A stretch of 64,000 nt of DNA from Bacteroidales bacterium (GTDB taxonomy: Bacteria > Bacteroidota > Bacteroidia > Bacteroidales > UBA12077). Every line of letters starts with the position of its first letter. Position 1 is the stretch's first letter. The notes under the pieces were generated by a model, which searched no databases, had not been told where the DNA came from, and was given only the letters and a program-made list of their open reading frames with translations. The stretch covers positions 47,085 through 111,084 of the forward strand of contig JAEINU010000002.1 in NCBI GenBank assembly GCA_016342685.1. Direction: 5' to 3'. Made by a program: the position numbers and the translations under genes. Shown in pieces: positions 10,401 through 17,124 of this stretch.

Positions 10401-12082
10401 CTTTGCGTTTTGCCTCTACAAATGCAATTTACAAACTCAAAGACAGTACCATTAATGCTACCGAAGTTGAATATATAAAAGTTGCAGATGCCCTCGTCTA
10501 TCCTGAAGAAAAAGATGTTACAATAGGAAATCTTGCAGAAATTAAAACTTTAAAAAATGCAGAAATAATTGCTGATTCAGAGCATAGATATCATAAGATC
10601 TATAATGCTAAAGTAAATATTAAAGGAAGATATAATTACTTAGGAACAGGAGATTATGATTATATTGATGAAAATAAAGATGTACAAATTGTTCATTTTA
10701 CTGATATTTCTGTAGATACTAGCAAACAAACAATTGCAAGAAGTAAAATTGCCCGAACAGACGATTTCACGCTTAGCCCTGTTTATCATTACCAAGGGAA
10801 TATTCAGTTAAATGCAAGTCGTAAATATCTCTCCTTCAATGGTGGAGTAAAACTTGCATATAATTGTCCAAGAAAAGAAACTCACTATGCAACTTTTAAA
10901 TCAGAAATAAATCCCGATAGCATTTATATTCCAATTAGCGATTTAACAAAAAGCATAAACGGAAGAGGATTATTTGCGGCATCGTTTATTACAAAAGATT
11001 CATCACATATTTATACCCGTTTTCTCGATCAGAGAAGAGATCCCAACGATGAAGCACTTGTAAGAGCACTAGGGTATTTATATTTTAATAAAAATGCAAA
11101 TAAATATGTGGTTGCCGAAGAATCTAAACACAGAGATAAAGATACTATTGGAAGCTTGGTAAGCTTACAAAGAGATATGTGTTTGCAACATTCGGAAGGT
11201 AAAGTAAATCTTGGTATTGAACTCGGACAAGTTAAATTATCTCCTGCTGGTTCTGTAAATCATCTTTTAGATAAAAATGAAATAAAACTTGAGTTGATTT
11301 TACCTTTAGATTTCTTTTTCTCTGATGCTGCTCTTGATACTTTAGCAAAGGATATCCAATCGATTCGAGGAATGGATGCTATGAGCATAAGCTCAGGTTT
11401 CTTTAAAAAGAATATGAACGAATTGGTTGGTCCGATTAACTATAATGAATACAACAATCAAATTATGTTATATGGTAACGATGCTGTGTTACCACAATCA
11501 TCTCAGCACACATTAGTTTTAGGTAGTGTAAAGTTAAAATGGTTCACAGAATCGGGATCATACATGAATTATGGAAAAATAGGAATTGCCACAATTAATA
11601 ACAAACCTATTAACAAATATGTAGAAGGACATTTACAAATCCTAAAAAGACGAAGTGGAGATTTACTAAAATTCTATTTCAAGCTACCAAATAACAATTA
11701 TTACTATTTTACATATTCGCGTGGTGTAATGCAAACCCTTTCGAATAACAAAGATTTTATGAATGTTATTAAAGGTTTAAAGAACAAACAACGTAAGCTT
11801 AAAACACCTCGTGGCACTACCCCATATCGTTATATTGTTGCAACAGAACAGAACATGCAGCAATTCTTACGTAGCATTCGTTTATTTGAAGAAGCACAAA
11901 TTGCAAAAGAGGAAGAACTCAAACAATTAGAGCAAGAAAGACTTGAATTAGAACAGCAAGAACTAGAACAACAGAAGCAATTAGAGAAAGAAAATCTTGA
12001 AGAAGAAACCGAGGAAGCTTTACCTGAAAATGAACAATTAAAAGAAAATGAAGTTTCTACCGAAGAAAGTAAAAACTTGTAA
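7406..12082 (+). CDS. Very large secreted protein of unknown function (1558 aa)
   Basis: An exceptionally long gene. The ATG at 7406 is preferred over the TTG at 7358, because it gives a clean signal peptide (FILKGLGLIFFCAILTTSYA) and avoids overlap with prmA. The mature protein is rich in predicted beta strands with many Asn/Asp/Tyr-containing repeats, and has no domain I recognise. The last about 70 residues are a Glu/Gln/Leu-rich coiled coil (QLEQERLELEQQELEQQKQ). No type IX C-terminal sorting domain or transmembrane barrel signature is obvious. Position after prmA and before a methyltransferase suggests a housekeeping envelope role, but this is speculation. Confidence 0.85.
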   Translation: MKRFILKGLGLIFFCAILTTSYAQDIKEFSQDTAIFIDQFEEFVDRNISEQEEDSLKSFKDKWEEAYFSEDIMNRFIGVCNLMISNKARRNPHFTKYYDLVMTFHRTEEAMKHYDNWEKGIYYIFETEKYPLRSVKEYFKNTKSLILDNIIYSTYSTSWQVSSSDFKIIVDGSLKFTFEKTNLTCKIKSDSIDIFETSGEFYPLTNQWIGKNGNVTWERADYYPDEVEAILNDYEINLKKSGYTADSATFINKLYFDEPILGKLSDQVIHIMSPSKSIYPEFNSYKKRFFIEGMYEDINYDGGLSMKGSNLLGSGDSNNEAYLYIERNDTSILTAMAKTFMFMNGRIVSNNAQITIYMEEDSIYHPGISFDYTTYTKEVSLTASDRIVSKSPYFDSYHNITMNFDRLLWRTNDSKIYLTKRRGAAIGNGVFTSSNFYNLIEFERVMMRDDFHPLIAIKNYANKIQATQFKGEDLARFLGYDDYQIKQMLMFLSVDGFIFYDTDKDEAIIKKKLYDFIDARFGKIDYDVINFNSVTEDLVHNGVLDLKSYDLEINGVPEIFLSDSQNVAIYPKHQKIIMKKDRNFSFAGIVDAGLFTFYGDEFYFNYDTFKISLSNINSLEIKVQTDDYDMYNNPILDLIQNKIEIINGDLLIDKPFNKSGLQDFPDYPIFKSYDNSFVYYDKPSIYNGVYERDSFYFEVDPFIIDSLDNFSAKGLRFNGKFSSSNIFPPFENEIYKRPDNSLGFVRETPPDGFPLYEGKGTYYNKIDLSNKGLRGSGTLEYLTSKAETDNVLFFPDSTKIHATSFTMAQRNTGIEFPNLNSSNINIEWYPYDDIMYAEQTKEPFELFGNNSMLSGSLTIQPIGLKGNGIFNLDKAELRSKEFNISSNSFKSDTTTFSLKSIDKKDFNFITENLKGEIDFTSQAGDFVSNDQFTIAKFPKNLYLSYLDKFNWNISEDEIAIVSSPQIDTTASENIKELARLKDDNLPGALYLSIHRSQDSLRFASTNAIYKLKDSTINATEVEYIKVADALVYPEEKDVTIGNLAEIKTLKNAEIIADSEHRYHKIYNAKVNIKGRYNYLGTGDYDYIDENKDVQIVHFTDISVDTSKQTIARSKIARTDDFTLSPVYHYQGNIQLNASRKYLSFNGGVKLAYNCPRKETHYATFKSEINPDSIYIPISDLTKSINGRGLFAASFITKDSSHIYTRFLDQRRDPNDEALVRALGYLYFNKNANKYVVAEESKHRDKDTIGSLVSLQRDMCLQHSEGKVNLGIELGQVKLSPAGSVNHLLDKNEIKLELILPLDFFFSDAALDTLAKDIQSIRGMDAMSISSGFFKKNMNELVGPINYNEYNNQIMLYGNDAVLPQSSQHTLVLGSVKLKWFTESGSYMNYGKIGIATINNKPINKYVEGHLQILKRRSGDLLKFYFKLPNNNYYYFTYSRGVMQTLSNNKDFMNVIKGLKNKQRKLKTPRGTTPYRYIVATEQNMQQFLRSIRLFEEAQIAKEEELKQLEQERLELEQQELEQQKQLEKENLEEETEEALPENEQLKENEVSTEESKNL

Positions 12083-12084
12083 TA

Positions 12085-12678
12085 ATGAAAGAAGCCTGGG
12101 ATAAACGTTATAATTCGAATGAATATATTTATGGTTTAAAACCAAATCAGTTTTTAAGTACAAATATAAATACCTTAAAACCTGGAAAGATACTTTTACC
12201 TGGTGATGGAGAAGGACGAAACTCTATTTATGCCGCAAAACTTGGATGGGAGGTTACTGCTTTCGATTACAGCAATTCTGGCAAGGAGAAAGCTTTAAAA
12301 TTAGCTGAATCGTATAACCTAGAAATTAACTACGAAATCTCAGATGTAAATAACTTTCAAACCAAAAAAAGCTTTGATGTAATATCGATAGTATTCTTGC
12401 ATTTAACCAAAGAAACAAGAATTCCCTTTCATAAAAACTTGTATAAATTTCTAAACCCTGGAGGCAAAGTTATTTTGGAGTGTTTCTCGAAATCTCAAAT
12501 CAAAAATAATTCAGGAGGTCCAAAAAATCTTGATTTACTTTATAGCATTGAAGATATTAAAACTGATTTCTCCGAATATCAAATTGAGCTTCTTGAAGAA
12601 ACTCAAGTCAATTTAGACGAAGGGCCATTACATCAAGGCATAGCTAATGTAATTCGTTTAATTGCACGAAAAATTTAG
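12085..12678 (+). CDS. Class I SAM-dependent methyltransferase (TehB-like)
   Basis: 197-residue methyltransferase. It begins MKEAWDKRYN, a start shared by small TehB/thiopurine-type methyltransferases, with SAM-binding motif I ILLPGDGEGRNSIYAA at about residues 34-49 and the acidic TAFDYS strand following. A VFLHLTKETR loop is the usual post-motif segment. It begins 2 bases after the stop of the large upstream gene, so translation is probably coupled. The substrate cannot be told. Its 3' end overlaps the convergent metallophosphoesterase by 4 bases. Confidence 0.85.
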   Translation: MKEAWDKRYNSNEYIYGLKPNQFLSTNINTLKPGKILLPGDGEGRNSIYAAKLGWEVTAFDYSNSGKEKALKLAESYNLEINYEISDVNNFQTKKSFDVISIVFLHLTKETRIPFHKNLYKFLNPGGKVILECFSKSQIKNNSGGPKNLDLLYSIEDIKTDFSEYQIELLEETQVNLDEGPLHQGIANVIRLIARKI

Positions 12679-13169
12679 CTTCTTTGCTTTTCAAAAACTT
12701 CTAGATTTTTTATTTCTGCTCCATCAATTTCAAAACGGATAGCTGTCTGAACTCTATGCATTCCTGACTTACCAGCAGCACCTGGATTTATATGAAGTAG
12801 TTCGTTTTTATCATCATAAATAACTTTAAGAATATGCGAATGACCTGATATAAATAAATTTGGTTTTATCTTAGAAATAGCCTCTTTCATTGTTTTTTCG
12901 TATCTACCCGGATAGCCTCCAATATGTGTCATTAAAACCTTAACACTTTCGCAATTAAAAGATTGTATTTGCGGATAAACAATACGCACATCTTGTCCAT
13001 CAATATTTCCATAAACTGCCTTCAGGGTTTTTTTTCTTGAAATTGCATCAGCTGTTTCAATATTTCCAATATCTCCTGCATGCCAAAGTTCATCACAATC
13101 CTTAAAAAAATTCATTATTTTTTCGTCGATATAAGAATGCGTATCCGATAATAATCCGATCTTTTTCAT
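12675..13169 (-). CDS. YfcE/MJ0936-type metallophosphoesterase
   Basis: 164-residue calcineurin-like phosphoesterase of the short YfcE/MJ0936 group. The metal-binding motifs are all present: LLSDTH at the N-terminus, WHAGDIG, YGNIDG, MTHIGG and ISGHSH, followed by NPGAAGKSGM. Family members hydrolyse phosphodiesters in vitro; the physiological substrate is unknown. It is divergent from rsmE with about 50 bases between start codons. Confidence 0.93.
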   Translation of the reverse strand: MKKIGLLSDTHSYIDEKIMNFFKDCDELWHAGDIGNIETADAISRKKTLKAVYGNIDGQDVRIVYPQIQSFNCESVKVLMTHIGGYPGRYEKTMKEAISKIKPNLFISGHSHILKVIYDDKNELLHINPGAAGKSGMHRVQTAIRFEIDGAEIKNLEVFEKQRS

Positions 13170-13189
13170 TAATTTTTATTTAGTATCCG

Positions 13190-13197
13190 TATTTTTG
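13190..13197 (+). promoter_or_regulatory. Candidate -7 promoter element for rsmE
   Basis: TATTTTTG fits TAnnTTTG and ends 22 bases before the rsmE ATG. A convincing -33 element is not visible, so this is a weak call. Confidence 0.4.
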
Positions 13198-13219
13198 CTA
13201 AAATCATTTACAAAGATAT

Positions 13220-13921
13220 ATGCATTTATTTTACACGCCTGATTTAAATGGCAATATTTATACACTTAATGAAATTGAATCGAAACATTGTGTTCGTGTA
13301 TTAAGATTAAGTACCAGTGATACAATCGAATTAATAGACGGCAATGGTGGATTTTATAAAGCAAAAATAACAGATGCTAATCCAAAAAAATGCACTGTTG
13401 AAATAGTAGAAACAAAAAAAGAATTTGGTAAGCGAAATCATTATTTACATATTGCAATAGCGCCTACAAAAAATATAGATCGCTTTGAGTGGTTTTTGGA
13501 AAAGGCAACCGAAATTGGGATCGATGAGATTACTCCTATTTTATGCGATCATTCAGAAAGAAAGGCTATAAAAAACGATAGACTAGAAAAGATAATAATT
13601 TCTGCTGTTAAGCAATCTTTAAAAGGATATAAACCTAAACTTAACGAGCTTACTTCGTATAACGATTTCATTAGAAAAAACTTTGATGGAGCGAAACTTA
13701 TAGCTCATTGCGAAGAAAACCAAAAAGCATTATTAAAAAACACGTATAAAAAAACTCAGAACACTATAATTTTAATTGGACCTGAAGGTGATTTTAGTCC
13801 AGCCGAAATATCACTTGCCAAAGAAAATAACTATCACGAGATAAGCTTAGGCGAAAGTAGATTAAGAACAGAAACGGCAGGTATTGTAGCTTGTCATACA
13901 ATCAATCTTATTAACGAATAA
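13220..13921 (+). CDS. rsmE: 16S rRNA (uracil1498-N3)-methyltransferase
   Basis: 233-residue SPOUT-family methyltransferase modifying U1498 of 16S rRNA. N-terminal PUA-like domain (about 1-70) with the SKHCVRVLR motif, then the trefoil-knot domain with IAIAPTKNIDRFEWFLEKAT, SAVKQSLK, the SAM-binding IILIGPEGDFSPAEI and the C-terminal LGESRLRTETAGI motif. Canonical length. The MaoC-like gene begins 14 bases downstream. Confidence 0.96.
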   Translation: MHLFYTPDLNGNIYTLNEIESKHCVRVLRLSTSDTIELIDGNGGFYKAKITDANPKKCTVEIVETKKEFGKRNHYLHIAIAPTKNIDRFEWFLEKATEIGIDEITPILCDHSERKAIKNDRLEKIIISAVKQSLKGYKPKLNELTSYNDFIRKNFDGAKLIAHCEENQKALLKNTYKKTQNTIILIGPEGDFSPAEISLAKENNYHEISLGESRLRTETAGIVACHTINLINE

Positions 13922-13935
13922 AAATAAAATAATAG

Positions 13936-14400
13936 ATGGCACAAGTAATAATTGAAAATCATAAAGAATTTGAAAGCTATTTAGGAAAAGAAGTTGGTGT
14001 TTCTAAATACACGGAAATTACTCAAGAACAAATTAATCAATTCGCAGAAGCTACATTGGATAATCAGTGGATACATACAGATCCTGAAAAAGCAAAAACA
14101 GATTCTCCATTTAAAGCAACTATTGCCCACGGTTATTTAACAGTTTCTTTACTTAAATACTGTTGGGACGATATCGCAGAAGTTCGAAATGTAAAAGCTA
14201 TAATTAACTATGGAATCGATAAATTCAAATTTGGCGAAGCTGTTGTAGTTGGCAGTAAGGTTAGAGTTCGCGTATTCTTACACACTATTAATGATTTAAG
14301 AGGAATATCGAAAGTTCAGTTAAAGGTTAGAATGGAAATTGAAGATAAGAAAAAACCTGCTTACGAGGGCTTAATCACTTTCCTATATCATTTCGAATAG
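13936..14400 (+). CDS. MaoC/NodN-like hotdog-fold hydratase
   Basis: 154-residue protein of the MaoC-like (R)-enoyl-CoA hydratase family. The hydratase-2 motif is seen as ATLDNQWIHTDPEKA (catalytic Asp and His), followed by the hotdog helix IAHGYLTVSLL. It ends YEGLITFLYH. Family members hydrate trans-2-enoyl-CoA or related acyl thioesters; the physiological substrate is not evident. It is co-directional with rsmE and followed by a strong bidirectional hairpin. Confidence 0.88.
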   Translation: MAQVIIENHKEFESYLGKEVGVSKYTEITQEQINQFAEATLDNQWIHTDPEKAKTDSPFKATIAHGYLTVSLLKYCWDDIAEVRNVKAIINYGIDKFKFGEAVVVGSKVRVRVFLHTINDLRGISKVQLKVRMEIEDKKKPAYEGLITFLYHFE

Positions 14401-14417
14401 TTTCTATTCAAATAAAA

Positions 14418-14460
14418 AACAAAGTCGAGGAATCTATTTACTAGATCTTTCGACTTTGTT
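14418..14460. terminator. Bidirectional rho-independent terminator
   Basis: Perfect 11-base arms AACAAAGTCGA (14418-14428) and TCGACTTTGTT (14450-14460), with T-rich DNA to the right and A-rich DNA to the left. It separates the convergent MaoC-like gene and zinc-ribbon gene and can serve both. Confidence 0.85.
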
Positions 14461-14471
14461 CTTTTCACATA

Positions 14472-14684
14472 CTAGTTGGTAAAAAAGTCAACTACATTAC
14501 CAAACTTATTGCTCGATGTTTTATACAATTCCGTATACTGACATTTTGAACATGTGACCGTTGTAAATTTAACATTCTGAATATTAAATAATTTCATCAT
14601 AAAACTACCGGTAGTTCTAATTTCTCCCACTTCATAATGTCTGTTTCCACACTTTGGACAAGTATATTTATAATTTGTATACAT
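14472..14684 (-). CDS. Small zinc-ribbon protein (DUF2082-like)
   Basis: 70-residue protein with two CxxC knuckles (Cys9/Cys12 in CPKC, Cys45/Cys48 in CSKC) separated by about 32 residues, the arrangement of a zinc ribbon. It resembles the DUF2082 zinc-ribbon family often annotated as nucleic-acid binding. Last gene of the minus-strand SPFH-Arc-small protein-ribbon run; its ATG is 2 bases beyond the stop of the preceding gene, indicating translational coupling. Confidence 0.75.
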   Translation of the reverse strand: MYTNYKYTCPKCGNRHYEVGEIRTTGSFMMKLFNIQNVKFTTVTCSKCQYTELYKTSSNKFGNVVDFFTN

Positions 14685-14686
14685 AA

Positions 14687-14905
14687 TTAATTATTTTTTG
14701 ATTTAAACTTACTTCTAAGCAAAACTCCTGCTCTAAATGATTTATCAATCAATTCCTTATCTAGAATCCATCCCGACGACATAAATACAGAAAGATATTT
14801 CTTCCCTTTTAATCCCTTATTAAATACTGGATCTATTTCTTTAAAACCTATACATAAGCAGTCAGTCAAATAAATAAAGAAACTCTTTGATTTCTCATTT
14901 TCCAT
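14687..14905 (-). CDS. Small protein of unknown function in SPFH operon
   Basis: 72-residue protein starting with ATG at 14905, 11 bases downstream of the Arc-type gene stop. No signal peptide, membrane segment or known motif; the middle has KGLKGKKYLSVFMSSGWILD. It is supported as a gene by tight packing with the flanking genes on both sides rather than by recognised homology. Confidence 0.6.
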   Translation of the reverse strand: MENEKSKSFFIYLTDCLCIGFKEIDPVFNKGLKGKKYLSVFMSSGWILDKELIDKSFRAGVLLRSKFKSKNN

Positions 14906-14916
14906 CTCAAATTAAT

Positions 14917-15096
14917 TTAATTTTCTTCCGACTCTGATGAACTTGTTTTTTTTAATCTCTTCGATTCCTTTAGAGCTTTTGTAATAATCCATTCTATTTG
15001 TCCATTTGTACTCCGAAATTCATCCGCAGCCCATTTTTCCAAAGCTTTCATTTTATCTTCGTTCAATCGGAGTACAAAAGATTTCTTTTTAGACAT
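14917..15096 (-). CDS. Arc-type ribbon-helix-helix protein
   Basis: 59-residue protein. The ATG at 15096 is chosen over an upstream start at 15156, because it lies 5 bases after the SPFH stop and puts the RHH beta strand (KSFVLRLNED) at the N-terminus. The helix-turn-helix part KMKALEKWAADEFRSTNGQI matches Arc-family proteins, which bind DNA as dimers or, in SPFH operons, may act as a partner. The tail is Ser/Glu/Lys-rich. It may regulate its own operon through the palindrome upstream of the SPFH gene, but that is inference. Confidence 0.8.
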   Translation of the reverse strand: MSKKKSFVLRLNEDKMKALEKWAADEFRSTNGQIEWIITKALKESKRLKKTSSSESEEN

Positions 15097-15101
15097 AGTT
15101 T

Positions 15102-15956
15102 TTAATGATTTAGAGTACCTGTATTTACGACTGGTCTGGCAGATTCTTCGGAACAAAGAACAACCATCAAATTACTAACCATGGCAGCTTTACTTTCATG
15201 ATCCATCTCTATAATATCTTTTCCAGCCAATTGTTGCAATGCAATTTCAACCATACTTACTGCGCCTTCAACAATTTTATGACGTGCAGCTACTACAGCA
15301 GTTGCCTGCTGACGACGTAACATTGCACTTGCAATTTCTTCGGCATATGCAATGTAATTAATTCTAGCCTCAATTACATGTATCCCTGCAATTTCTAAAC
15401 GTTCAACAATTTCTTTTTCCAACTCGTCGTTTACTTCTTCAACTCCAGAACGCAAAGTTACTTCTGCTTCTTCATCTTCAAAATTATCGTATGGATATTT
15501 TCCAGCTAATTTTCGCAATGCAGCTTCACTTTGCACAACAACAAAATGCTCATATTGATCAACTTCAAAAGATGCTTTATACGTTTCTTCTACCTTCCAA
15601 ACTAAAACAACTCCAATTTTTATTGGATTTCCAACTTTATCATTGACCTTTATTGGCTCACTATCAAAATTTCGAGCTCGTAATGAAATCTTTTTTCTAA
15701 TAAAAAAAGGATTCACCCAAAAGAAACCATTAGACTTTACAGTTCCTTTATAAGCGCCAAACAAAACCAATACAGACGATTCATTTGGATTCACTACAAT
15801 AAATCCTATCATTATGAAAATACTTAGAAATAATGTGACTAGAAACCATAAATTATGCAATGCTACTAATCCCGCAATACTCACTCCCAATAATAATAAA
15901 TTTAGAAACAATACTAAAAACCCTGACTTTGCTTTAAAAACTTTCTCATTTTTCAT
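15102..15956 (-). CDS. SPFH/stomatin-domain membrane protein
   Basis: 284-residue member of the SPFH (stomatin/prohibitin/flotillin/HflK) superfamily. Residues about 12-52 form two hydrophobic segments, followed by the SPFH domain (about 55-215) with VNPNESSVLVLFGAYKGTV and a long helical stretch ending LRRQQATAVVAARHKIVEGA. These proteins scaffold membrane microdomains or proteolytic complexes. It heads an operon with an Arc-type protein, a small unknown and a zinc ribbon. The promoter region carries a striking palindrome overlapping the -7 element, pointing to repression by a dimeric regulator. Confidence 0.9.
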   Translation of the reverse strand: MKNEKVFKAKSGFLVLFLNLLLLGVSIAGLVALHNLWFLVTLFLSIFIMIGFIVVNPNESSVLVLFGAYKGTVKSNGFFWVNPFFIRKKISLRARNFDSEPIKVNDKVGNPIKIGVVLVWKVEETYKASFEVDQYEHFVVVQSEAALRKLAGKYPYDNFEDEEAEVTLRSGVEEVNDELEKEIVERLEIAGIHVIEARINYIAYAEEIASAMLRRQQATAVVAARHKIVEGAVSMVEIALQQLAGKDIIEMDHESKAAMVSNLMVVLCSEESARPVVNTGTLNH

Positions 15957-15980
15957 AATCTTAAATTTTAATTACAATTT

Positions 15981-16001
15981 GTGATATCATTTTGATATCA
16001 C
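15981..16001. promoter_or_regulatory. Palindromic operator upstream of SPFH gene
   Basis: GTGATATCA and TGATATCAC flank a 3-base centre, giving two perfect 9-base arms, each containing the self-complementary octamer TGATATCA. On the minus strand it begins at the end of the putative -7 element and covers the likely transcription start, about 25 bases upstream of the SPFH ATG. The position fits a repressor site. The cognate regulator is not identified. Confidence 0.7.
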
Positions 16002-16031
16002 AATAGTACCATTATTATTTTGCAAATCAAA
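16001..16031 (-). promoter_or_regulatory. Candidate promoter of the SPFH operon
   Basis: On the minus strand a -33 TTTG (16028-16031) is separated by 19 bases from TACTATTG (16001-16008), one mismatch from TAnnTTTG. Both elements and their spacing fit the Bacteroidota promoter model. Confidence 0.5.
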
Positions 16032-16093
16032 TTTTTCAACAAAAAAAAGAGATAGCATAAAATACTATCTCTTAAATTCCTGTTAAAAGCACG

Positions 16094-16282
16094 TTATGAA
16101 TATTTCTTCGAAAACCTTAAAACATTACTAACAATCTGTGCTGGTGCTTTTATTAAATTTCCATCTAAATAACTGCGAATATCTTCATATTCCTTATCTA
16201 CATAATTAACTGATCCTTCAGTTATTATATTACTTTCTTCAAAATTACTATAAATGTAAAGTAGAGTAGAGTTTTTAACCAT
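16094..16282 (-). CDS. Small protein of unknown function downstream of sigma factor
   Basis: 62-residue protein read from the ATG at 16282. A longer reading from TTG at 16312 exists but lacks support. Charged N-terminus, no membrane segment, ending ALKAPAQIVSNVLRFSKKYS-like with a conserved-looking PAQIVSNVLRFSKK tail. It lies downstream of the ECF sigma gene on the same strand. It does not resemble a zinc anti-sigma factor (no HxxxCxxC). Confidence 0.55.
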   Translation of the reverse strand: MVKNSTLLYIYSNFEESNIITEGSVNYVDKEYEDIRSYLDGNLIKAPAQIVSNVLRFSKKYS

Positions 16283-16355
16283 AGGCGTTTTTAATTTCCT
16301 TAATAACGCCAAAATGAATTTATTTATTATCTACAAATACATTTTTTTTGAAAAA

Positions 16356-16946
16356 CTAAGCAACAGTCAAACACAAATCTCTTTCTTCAATTATTTTCCT
16401 TAAATTAATTAAAGCATACCTCATTCGCCCCAAAGCAGTATTTATGCTCACATTGGTTTGCTCGGCGATCTCTTTAAAGCTTAATCCAACAAAATGACGT
16501 AAAAGAATAACTTCTCTTTGCTCATCTGGCAAATGATCAACTAATTTTCGAACGTCTGAATTAATTTGATCTTGAATTATATTTTCTTCAACCGTTTTAT
16601 CAGAAAATCTTTGCGAATTAAATATATCGGTTTCATATTCATCATTGGAGCAAGTTTTCATTTGCTTTTCCTTCCTAAAATGATCAATAATCAAGTTGTG
16701 AGCAATTCGAATTACCCATGAAACAAATTTACCATTTTCCTGATACTTACCTACATTGAGGGATTTTACAACCTTAATAAATGTCTCTTGAAAAATGTCA
16801 TTTGCTAAATGATCATTTTTTACCATTAGAAAGATATAAGTATAAACTTTATCTTTGTGACGATTTACCAAGATTTCGAAACTTGATTGTTCACCATCGA
16901 TAAACTGTTTCACCAGTTCATGATCTGTTAGCTTTGTTTTTGTCAA
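16356..16946 (-). CDS. ECF-type RNA polymerase sigma factor
   Basis: 196-residue sigma-70 family factor of the extracytoplasmic-function type. Region 2 includes NDIFQETFIKVVKSL and the WVIRIAHNLIIDHFRKEK promoter-melting segment. Region 4 has LPDEQREVILLRHF followed by the helix-turn-helix LSFKEIAEQTNVSINTALGR. The start is TTG at 16946, supported by a strong Shine-Dalgarno AGGAGG five bases upstream and by the lack of any ATG before region 2. It is divergent from uvrA. No anti-sigma gene is adjacent. Confidence 0.93.
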   Translation of the reverse strand: MTKTKLTDHELVKQFIDGEQSSFEILVNRHKDKVYTYIFLMVKNDHLANDIFQETFIKVVKSLNVGKYQENGKFVSWVIRIAHNLIIDHFRKEKQMKTCSNDEYETDIFNSQRFSDKTVEENIIQDQINSDVRKLVDHLPDEQREVILLRHFVGLSFKEIAEQTNVSINTALGRMRYALINLRKIIEERDLCLTVA

Positions 16947-16950
16947 AACA

Positions 16951-16957
16951 ACCTCCT
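16951..16957 (-). promoter_or_regulatory. Strong Shine-Dalgarno deciding a TTG start
   Basis: AGGAGGT on the minus strand, with five bases between AGGAGG and the TTG start codon of the sigma factor gene. Such strong sites are unusual in this window, and it is the main reason to accept the rare start. Confidence 0.7.
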
Positions 16958-17124
16958 TTTTTACGTTTTTAAAAAAAGGTAGAACTTTAATCGATAAACA
17001 ATCCTCCGAGTTTTGGGTTAGTAATTAATTAAATTAATTTAGCGCAATTAAATAAAAAAAATTAGATATATCAAAGGTATTTAAGTTTTGTTAACATTCT
17101 TTAAGACAATATTCTTCAATAATT

